Assembly (NCBI GenBank): GCA_038227745.1
Contig: JBBRPS010000218.1
Span: 1-13,206, forward strand
DNA: 13,206 nucleotides
DNA from: DASPXY01 sp038227745
GTDB lineage: Bacteria > Planctomycetota > Planctomycetia > Gemmatales > Gemmataceae
Reading direction: 5' to 3'
A program made the position numbers and the translations under genes. Positions 1-8,154 of this stretch are shown here, in pieces. Every line of letters starts with the position of its first letter. Position 1 is the first letter of the stretch. The notes below the pieces were generated by a model that did not search any database, was not told the origin of the DNA, and saw only the letters and a list, made by a program, of their open reading frames with translations.

Positions 1-8
1 GCGGCCAG

Positions 9-14
9 TATAAA
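9..14 (+). promoter_or_regulatory. possible -10 element upstream of zwf
   Basis: The hexamer TATAAA (five of six matches to the sigma70 -10 consensus) stands out in GC-rich sequence about 40 bases before the zwf start codon, a reasonable distance for a short leader. The matching -35 region would lie outside the window, so only half the promoter can be judged. It could also be a chance match. Confidence 0.35.
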
Positions 15-54
15 CAGTGCAGAGATCGTTGACGACGGCAAGGAGACCGAGCAG

Positions 55-1644
55 ATGGCACTCGCGACGACACCCGCCACGAAGAGCAACCCGCTGACGC
101 ACGGCACGCCCCGGGCCCTCCTGCCGCAGCCGTGCGTCCTGGTGATCTTCGGCGCCGCCGGCGACCTGTCGTGGCGCAAACTCCTTCCCGCGATGTACAA
201 CCTCAACGTCGATGGCGTCCTGCCGTCCAACTTCGCCGTCGTCGGTTTCGGCCTCGGCTCCAAGGGCGACCCTGACGAGTGGCTCCGCGCCCGGGCGCGC
301 GACGGCATCGAGCACTTCTCGCGGCAGGCGCTCGACGAGGGCCACTGGAATGACTTCGCCCGCTGCCTGTTCTACGTCGAGGGCAGCTTCAACGAGTCGC
401 GCGCCTACGCCCTGCTCAAGCAGAAGCTCGAGGCCGTGGACACGCAGTTCGGCGTCCCCGGCAGCCGCGTTTACTACATGGCCGTCCCGCCGGCCGTCGT
501 CGATCTGGCCGTCGGCCACCTCAAGGAGGCCGGCATGGTTAGCGACCCCCACGACCCGCACCGCTTCAGCCGCGTCATTGTCGAGAAGCCCATCGGCCGC
601 GACCTTGAGAGCGCCCGCCAGATCAACGCCTCCGTCGCGCGGGCCTTCGACGAGGACCAGATCTACCGCATCGACCACTACCTGGGCAAGGAGACCGTGC
701 AGAACCTCCTGGTCCTGCGCTTCGCCAACAGCATCTTCGAGCCGCTGTGGAATCAGAAATACATCGACCACGTCCAGATCACCGTCGCCGAGGAAGAAGG
801 CATCGGCAGCCGCGTCGGCTATTACGAGGGCGTCGGCGCTCTGCGCGACATGGTGCAGAACCACATGCTTCAGGTGCTGTGCCTGGCCGGCATGGAGCCG
901 CCCTGGTCGCTGGAGCCGAACATCGTCCGCGACGGCAAGATCGGCGTGCTCAACTGCCTGCGGCCGATGACGCCGGCCGACGTGCAGCAGTTCGTCGTGC
1001 GCGCCCAGTACATCGCCGGCGAGGTCCACGGCGAGGAGGTGCCCGGCTACCGCCGCGAGGTCAGCGACTACTTCTGCAAGCTGAACAAGCCGATCCCGCC
1101 CGACTCGACCACCGAGACGTTCGTGGCGCTGCGCGTGTTCATCGACAACTGGCGCTGGGCGGGCGTGCCGTTCTATCTGCGCACCGGCAAGCGGCTGCCG
1201 AAGCGCGCCAGCGAGGTGGCGATCCAGTTCAAGGACGTGCCGCAGGTGCTCTTCAACGCCAACCCCGAGGTGCCGCTGGAGCCGACCGTACTGTCGATCC
1301 GCGTGCAGCCCGAGGAGGGCCTGTCGCTGCGGATCGCCTCGAAGCTGCCCGGCCCGAAGGTGCGCATCTACCCGGTGAAGATGGAGTTCAATTACAGCTC
1401 GGGGTTCGGCGGCGTCAGTCCGGAGGCGTACGAGCGGTTGATCCTGGACGTGATGGCGGGCGACGCGACGCTGTTCATGCGCCGCGACGCGGTCGAGGCG
1501 GCGTGGCAGTTCGTCATGCCGATCCTCGACGAGTGGGAACAGCACCGCGCGCGCTTCCTGCCGGAGTACCGCGCCGGCACCTGGGGGCCGCTGGAGGCGG
1601 ACCGGCTGATCGAGGCCGACGGGCGCCGGTGGCGCACGCTGTGA
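55..1644 (+). CDS. zwf: glucose-6-phosphate 1-dehydrogenase
   Basis: This cytoplasmic enzyme oxidises glucose 6-phosphate to 6-phosphogluconolactone with NAD(P)+, the first step of the oxidative pentose phosphate and Entner-Doudoroff routes. The 529-residue product carries the family signatures in order: an N-terminal dinucleotide-binding loop (G33-A-A-G-D-L38), the E177-K-P motif, the substrate-binding and catalytic stretch R205-I-D-H-Y-L-G-K212 with H208, and the second conserved histidine H270 in QNHMLQ. The ATG start is supported by AAGGAG at 40-45, nine bases upstream. About 25 residues precede the Rossmann loop, so it is slightly longer than the usual 490-510. The coenzyme loop reads GDLSWRKL rather than the more common GDLTKRKL, and cofactor preference cannot be read from this alone. 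A strong hairpin follows the stop. No gnd, pgl or opcA lies downstream. Confidence 0.97.
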   Translation: MALATTPATKSNPLTHGTPRALLPQPCVLVIFGAAGDLSWRKLLPAMYNLNVDGVLPSNFAVVGFGLGSKGDPDEWLRARARDGIEHFSRQALDEGHWNDFARCLFYVEGSFNESRAYALLKQKLEAVDTQFGVPGSRVYYMAVPPAVVDLAVGHLKEAGMVSDPHDPHRFSRVIVEKPIGRDLESARQINASVARAFDEDQIYRIDHYLGKETVQNLLVLRFANSIFEPLWNQKYIDHVQITVAEEEGIGSRVGYYEGVGALRDMVQNHMLQVLCLAGMEPPWSLEPNIVRDGKIGVLNCLRPMTPADVQQFVVRAQYIAGEVHGEEVPGYRREVSDYFCKLNKPIPPDSTTETFVALRVFIDNWRWAGVPFYLRTGKRLPKRASEVAIQFKDVPQVLFNANPEVPLEPTVLSIRVQPEEGLSLRIASKLPGPKVRIYPVKMEFNYSSGFGGVSPEAYERLILDVMAGDATLFMRRDAVEAAWQFVMPILDEWEQHRARFLPEYRAGTWGPLEADRLIEADGRRWRTL

Positions 1645-1653
1645 GGGCAGGGA

Positions 1654-1681
1654 AAGCCCACCCGTGGCACCGGGTGGGCTT
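1654..1681 (+). terminator. hairpin terminator after zwf
   Basis: A perfect 11-bp inverted repeat, AAGCCCACCCG and CGGGTGGGCTT, is separated by a six-base loop and begins nine bases after the zwf stop. The GC-rich stem suits a transcription terminator. There is no T tract behind it, so it may work inefficiently, need Rho, or mainly protect the transcript 3' end. The promoter that follows supports a transcription-unit boundary here. Confidence 0.7.
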
Positions 1682-1697
1682 GGGGACGCGGCGCCGG

Positions 1698-1726
1698 TTG
1701 ACCCGCGCCCCCCGGCGGGCTATGTT
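1698..1726 (+). promoter_or_regulatory. sigma70-like promoter for the glucosidase gene
   Basis: TTGACC (1698-1703, five of six to the -35 consensus) and TATGTT (1721-1726, four of six to the -10 consensus) are separated by exactly 17 bases. The pair sits directly after the zwf hairpin. Transcription would begin near 1733, giving a leader of roughly 75 bases before the ATG at 1807. Box quality, spacing and position agree with each other; the start site itself is not demonstrated. Confidence 0.55.
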
Positions 1727-1806
1727 GGGCAGGACACCGATTGTCACGGGTGCGGCAATCGGTTCCGGGTCACCACCGATCCATCCTCCCGGGCTGCTCC
1801 ACCTCC

Positions 1807-4482
<2,676 letters not shown>

Positions 4483-4527
4483 GTGCGCCGCGGCTAAACG
4501 AAGGGCCGGAGGTACGAAGGAGCCGAC

Positions 4528-6348
4528 ATGACCGTGCCGTGGGAGATTCGCGTTTACGAGAAACAGCAACTCCTGCACAGCGAGGAAGTGGACGGAGACC
4601 TGGAACTGGGGCGGCAGCAGGAGGAGAGGGGCGAACCCGGGCCGTTCAGCCGCCAGGAGGGCGACGTGCATCGCCTCGTCATCGCCAGCGGCACCGAGCG
4701 TGACATCTCGCGCAGGCACGTCCTCGTCGAGCCGCTCGCGGACGGCAAGTTCCGCCTCAACAACGTCAGCAGCAACCTCAAGGTCGGCCTGGCGGACGGG
4801 ACCGAACTGAGGCCGTCCGCCTCGTGCGAGCTGCCGCTGCCGGTCGTATTCCGCCTCGGCCGCAAGACCCTGCGCATCCAGGAGCCCGAGGCCGACTCCG
4901 TCAGCGGCCACCTGCAGAGCCTGGCGGAGGCGTCCCTTGCGCCGGGCAACGCGCCGGGCACAGTGCCGCCGTTCGCCTCCCTGCCGCTGGCGGCGGCCGC
5001 CAGCGGGGTCGCGACGGACCGCGTTGTCCTGTGGCTGAAGGCGGCGATGGACGTGCTGCAGAGCGCCGCCAACTCGTCCGACTTCTACAGCCGCGCCGAG
5101 CGGGCCGCGGTCGATCTGGTCCCGCTCGATTCGGCGCGAGTGCTGCTGTACGAGAAGGGCGAATGGAGGCCGCCGCAGGGCACCGCCGGGGCCGAGTGGG
5201 CGCCGAGCCGGCGCATCCTCGACCGGCTGCTGCGCGAGAAGAAGACGTTCTGGCTGGTGCCGGCGCCGCAGTCGTCGGGGGCGAGCCTGCTCGGCGTCAA
5301 GGCGGTGGTGGCCGCTCCGATCCTCAGCCGCGACAGCGAGGTGATCGGGGCGCTCTACGGCGACCGCCGTACGGTCAGTGTGGGCGCGCTGTCGCGGCCG
5401 ATCACCGAGCCGGAGGCGCGCCTGGTCGAGTTGCTGGCGGGCGGCATCGCGGCGGGGCTGGCGCGCGTCGAGCAGGAGAAGGCCGCCGCACAGCTCAAGG
5501 TGCAGTACGAACAGTTCTTCCCACCGGAACTGGCCCGGGTGCTCATCGCACGGCCGGAGTTGCTCCAGGGGCGCGACGCCGAGGTCACGATCCTGTTCTG
5601 CGACATCCGCAGTTTCAGCCGGATCAGCGCCCACCTCGAGCCGACCGTCACGGTGGACTGGATCCGCCACGTCATGCAGTTGCTGTCGGAGTGCGTGCTG
5701 GAGCACCAGGGCGTGGTGGTGAATTACATCGGCGACGAATTGATGGCGATGTGGGGCGCGCCGCAGGAGCAGGCCGACCAGGGCCGCCTGGCGTGCCGCG
5801 CCGCGCTGGACATGCTGGCGCGGCTGCCGGAGCTAAACGCGCGCTGGCAGCCGGTGCTGGGCGAGCCGATGGCCCTGGGCGCCGGCGTGAACACGGGCAA
5901 GGCGCGAGTGGGCGACATCGGCACGAAGGCGAAGTTCGTGTACGGGCCGCTGGGCAACACGGTCAACCTGGCGAGCCGGGTGCAGGGGGCGACGAAGCAC
6001 CTCAAGACGCGGCTGCTGATCACCGAGGCGACGCGCCGCGGCCTGGACGCGGAGTTCGCGGTGCGGCGGCTGTGCGAGGTGCGCGTGGTGAACATCCCCG
6101 ACCCGGTGGCGCTGTACGAGTTGGTGTCGCACGGCCAGCCGGACTGGGACGCCCTGCGGCAGGGCTACGAGGAGGCGCTCGGGCACTTCGAGAAGAAGGA
6201 ATTCCGGGAGGCGGCGCGCGTCCTGGGCGGGCTGCTGCCGCAGCACCCCAACGACGGGCCATCGCTGATCCTGATGCACCGGGCCGTGCAGTGCCTGGTC
6301 GAGGAGCCGGAGCAGTTTAGCCCGGTGTGGGAGTTGCCCGGGAAGTGA
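4528..6348 (+). CDS. FHA-GAF-class III nucleotide cyclase
   Basis: This 606-residue multidomain signalling protein has no signal peptide or membrane segment. The N-terminal FHA domain (about 5-115) keeps phosphothreonine-binding landmarks: G28-R29, S61-R-R-H64 and N79-V-S-S-N83. A GAF-like sensor spans about 165-310 (ending near IGALYGDRR, 273-281). A helical linker rich in E, K and Q leads into the class III cyclase domain (about 350-510). Metal-binding aspartates D359 (FCDIRSFS) and D403 (IGDELMAMW) are present, as are the transition-state residues N480 and R484 (VNLASR). The usual base-selecting Lys is N399 and the usual Asp/Thr/Cys is G473, so ATP versus GTP use is uncertain. The C-terminal 90 residues contain a TPR-like helical pair (about 548-590). 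The start is well supported by AAGGAG at 4517-4522, five bases upstream of ATG. The gap to the glucosidase stop is only 45 bases, so co-transcription is likely. FHA binding implies an input from Ser/Thr kinase signalling, but no kinase is in the window. Confidence 0.9.
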   Translation: MTVPWEIRVYEKQQLLHSEEVDGDLELGRQQEERGEPGPFSRQEGDVHRLVIASGTERDISRRHVLVEPLADGKFRLNNVSSNLKVGLADGTELRPSASCELPLPVVFRLGRKTLRIQEPEADSVSGHLQSLAEASLAPGNAPGTVPPFASLPLAAAASGVATDRVVLWLKAAMDVLQSAANSSDFYSRAERAAVDLVPLDSARVLLYEKGEWRPPQGTAGAEWAPSRRILDRLLREKKTFWLVPAPQSSGASLLGVKAVVAAPILSRDSEVIGALYGDRRTVSVGALSRPITEPEARLVELLAGGIAAGLARVEQEKAAAQLKVQYEQFFPPELARVLIARPELLQGRDAEVTILFCDIRSFSRISAHLEPTVTVDWIRHVMQLLSECVLEHQGVVVNYIGDELMAMWGAPQEQADQGRLACRAALDMLARLPELNARWQPVLGEPMALGAGVNTGKARVGDIGTKAKFVYGPLGNTVNLASRVQGATKHLKTRLLITEATRRGLDAEFAVRRLCEVRVVNIPDPVALYELVSHGQPDWDALRQGYEEALGHFEKKEFREAARVLGGLLPQHPNDGPSLILMHRAVQCLVEEPEQFSPVWELPGK

Positions 6349-6471
6349 CAGAGAGGCGGCGTTTTTCCATTTTCCGGCCCGATTCCTGTGTAAATCCGGC
6401 GCCGGGACGGGTACCATAACCCCAATTCGCGTGACTCCCCCCGTGTCCCGAACGTCAGAAAGGGTCCGCCA

Positions 6472-6855
6472 GTGTCCACTGCCAATCCGTCCCCCCTCCC
6501 CGAAGGTGCGAAGGCGAAACTGTCGGTCGTCAAGGGCCTGCGCGCCGGCAAGAATTACGCCCTGAAGGATGGCGTCACCTACATCGGCCGCAAGGGCCCC
6601 ACCGCCATCGACATCGATCTGACCGAGCAGGAGAACCCGGGCGCCGAGGTGAAGGTCAACCGCTTCGCGCTGGTCTGGAACGACAAGAACGGCCTGGGCG
6701 TCGCGGACACCGGCCGCCGCGTCACGAAGGTCAACGGCGCCCTCATCCCGGCCGGCAAGCGCATCCCTCTCAAGGCCGACGACACGCTGCAGTTCGGCAA
6801 GACCGTCCTGCAGATCAAGGTCATCGTCAAGAAGCGGACGGCCGTCCAGAAGTAG
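6472..6855 (+). CDS. small FHA-like domain protein
   Basis: The 127-residue protein is essentially one FHA-like fold. A leading strand (KLSVVKG, 13-19) is followed by YIGRK (37-41, with the conserved G39-R40), the core strands, and a VNG...LKADDTLQFG ending typical of FHA domains. The central S-x-x-H phosphothreonine-contact motif is replaced by N63-R-F-A66, so classical phosphopeptide binding is probably weakened or lost. The start is GTG, supported by AGAAAGGG at 6457-6464, seven bases upstream; the first ATG alternatives lie too far inside the domain. No signal peptide or membrane segment is visible. It follows the FHA-GAF-cyclase gene by 123 bases on the same strand and could be its partner, but adjacency is the only evidence. 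The next gene converges on it. Confidence 0.8.
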   Translation: MSTANPSPLPEGAKAKLSVVKGLRAGKNYALKDGVTYIGRKGPTAIDIDLTEQENPGAEVKVNRFALVWNDKNGLGVADTGRRVTKVNGALIPAGKRIPLKADDTLQFGKTVLQIKVIVKKRTAVQK

Positions 6856-6869
6856 GCGACCCAGAACGC

Positions 6870-6913
6870 GATCCCTGACTGGCCGGCGGCCTCCGCACCA
6901 GTCAGGACGGATC
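6870..6913. terminator. inverted repeat between convergent genes
   Basis: A perfect 9-bp inverted repeat, CCTGACTGG (6874-6882) and CCAGTCAGG (6898-6906), has a 15-base loop. GATC on the left (6870-6873) can pair with GATC on the right (6910-6913) across a short bulge. It fills the 56-base gap between the stop codons of the FHA-like gene (+) and the SelA-like gene (-), a position that suits a bidirectional terminator. There is no T tract on either side. The right end just overlaps the stop codon of the minus-strand gene. Confidence 0.55.
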
Positions 6914-8105
6914 ACCCTGGACCCAGTTCGTCGCGCAGGCGGCGGGCCAGCACCGCCGTCCGCTCGTCGTTGAGGTGCAACGGGTTGACCGTCAGCTTGC
7001 CCTCATCGAGCAGGCCGTGGCCAACGTATACCGGCGGGCGCCCGTGACGCAGTCGGCGGCAGGCGTCCACGGCCGCGGACGCCCCGCCGAGCGCGATCTC
7101 CAGCAGAGGCAAGCTCTCGCCGTCGGCCGGCACGCGGACCACGCAGCGGACCGGCAGTCCGTCGAGAGCGGCGGCGATCTCTTCGAGACGGCGCCGCTGG
7201 GCCACCACCTCAGCGTCGTAGGCGCCGCTGACGAACCGTTGCAGGGCCGTCAGCAGCGCCGCGATCTCTTCCTTGGACACCTTCAACGACCGCCCGATCC
7301 CGTGGCGCGGGATGCCGCCGAGCCGTCCCTTGTCGATGAGGTCCGCAGGCGGCTCCCACAATTCGTAATGGTCATCCATGTCGAGCATCTGCAGGGCCGC
7401 GGCGCCGATCAGGTCGCGGCGGCCGCACAGGATGCCGGTGCCCTGCGGCCCGCGGATCGCCTTGCCGCCGCTGAACGCCACCAGGTCGGCCCCGGCCGCG
7501 AGGATGTCGCGCAGGTTGGAGCGCGGCGGCAGTTCCCCCGCGGCGTCCACCAGCACCGGCAGACCGCGCCGGTGGGCGCGGTCCACGAGTTCGTCCAGCG
7601 GCGGCCGGGAGCGGGGGTCGTAGACGTACAGCACGCCCGCCGTCAGCGGGCCGAAGGCGGCCTCGTACTCCCACGCCTCGGTACGGCGAACACCCGCGCC
7701 GGCCACGATCTCGTTGAAGCCGACCTCGACCAGCCGCGCCCCGGCCGCCCGGACCGCGTGGTCGTAGCCGTTGCGCTGCTCGCGGGCGACGACGAACTCG
7801 TGCGGGAAGCCGTCGCAGTGCGGCAGTCGCTCCATCCGGCCCAGGTCGTAACCCGTCAGAATGGCAGCGGTGCCCAGCGTCAGCGCCGCCGCCGCGCCGC
7901 CGACCACCAGCCCGGCCTCGGCGCCGGTCGCCTCGGCGATGATCCGGGAGGCGGCTCCGTGCAGCGCGTCGAGCGGCACCGAGTCGCGGGCGGCCGCACA
8001 GAAGGCCTCCAGCACCGCCTCCGGCATCGGCGCGCCGCCCAGGCGCGTCACCGCGCCGGAGGCGTTGAGGATCGGCTCCAGGCCCCACCTGTCGAAGATG
8101 CTCAT
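6912..8105 (-). CDS. SelA-like PLP-dependent enzyme
   Basis: The 397-residue protein belongs to the fold-type I PLP family that includes selenocysteine synthase (SelA) and D-glucosaminate-6-phosphate ammonia-lyase. Visible signatures are the N-terminal LNASGAVTRLGG (13-24), D187 in VLVDAAGELPP (expected to contact the PLP ring nitrogen) and K215 in FSGGKAIRGPQGTG (expected Schiff-base lysine). It lacks the N-terminal extension of bacterial SelA (usually about 460 residues), and no selB, selC or SECIS-like element is nearby. A metabolic lyase/aminotransferase-type role is therefore likelier than selenocysteine synthesis. The ATG is supported by the purine-rich GAAGGGAAG at 8110-8118. It is the last gene of the minus-strand run, 49 bases after the secreted esterase/glycosidase gene, which hints at sugar or amino-sugar catabolism. 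The substrate remains unknown. Confidence 0.8.
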   Translation of the reverse strand: MSIFDRWGLEPILNASGAVTRLGGAPMPEAVLEAFCAAARDSVPLDALHGAASRIIAEATGAEAGLVVGGAAAALTLGTAAILTGYDLGRMERLPHCDGFPHEFVVAREQRNGYDHAVRAAGARLVEVGFNEIVAGAGVRRTEAWEYEAAFGPLTAGVLYVYDPRSRPPLDELVDRAHRRGLPVLVDAAGELPPRSNLRDILAAGADLVAFSGGKAIRGPQGTGILCGRRDLIGAAALQMLDMDDHYELWEPPADLIDKGRLGGIPRHGIGRSLKVSKEEIAALLTALQRFVSGAYDAEVVAQRRRLEEIAAALDGLPVRCVVRVPADGESLPLLEIALGGASAAVDACRRLRHGRPPVYVGHGLLDEGKLTVNPLHLNDERTAVLARRLRDELGPG

Positions 8106-8109
8106 CGCT

Positions 8110-8118
8110 CTTCCCTTC
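8110..8118 (-). promoter_or_regulatory. ribosome binding site of the SelA-like gene
   Basis: On the minus strand GAAGGGAAG lies four bases upstream of the ATG at 8105-8103. It begins only a few bases after the 14-bp hairpin at 8122-8153, so folding of that hairpin leaves the site just outside the stem and accessible. Confidence 0.6.
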
Positions 8119-8121
8119 CAC

Positions 8122-8153
8122 GGCGAACGGCCGGCGTAAGCCGGCCGTTCGCC
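8122..8153 (-). terminator. perfect 14-bp hairpin between two codirectional genes
   Basis: Left arm 8122-8135 (GGCGAACGGCCGGC) is fully complementary to right arm 8140-8153 with a four-base loop (GTAA on +, TTAC on the transcribed minus strand). It starts one base after the TAG of the secreted esterase/glycosidase gene and ends four bases before the Shine-Dalgarno of the SelA-like gene. It is the strongest hairpin I noticed in the window. No U tract follows, so it could be a terminator, a partial attenuator lowering expression of the downstream gene, or a 3'-end stabiliser or processing site. Confidence 0.65.
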
Positions 8154-8154
8154 T

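Noticed and set aside
1741..1806. TTG start extending the glucosidase by 22 residues
   Set aside because: The extension shows no family similarity, and the predicted transcription start lies only about eight bases before the TTG.
6349..6471. Possible promoter before the small FHA gene (for example TACCAT at 6412-6417, or an AT-rich patch near 6361-6375)
   Set aside because: No -35 hexamer better than three of six lies at proper spacing, so the boxes are not distinguishable from chance.
6912..8105. Selenocysteine biosynthesis locus
   Set aside because: The protein is SelA-like but short, and no selB, selC, selD or SECIS-like structure was seen in the window.
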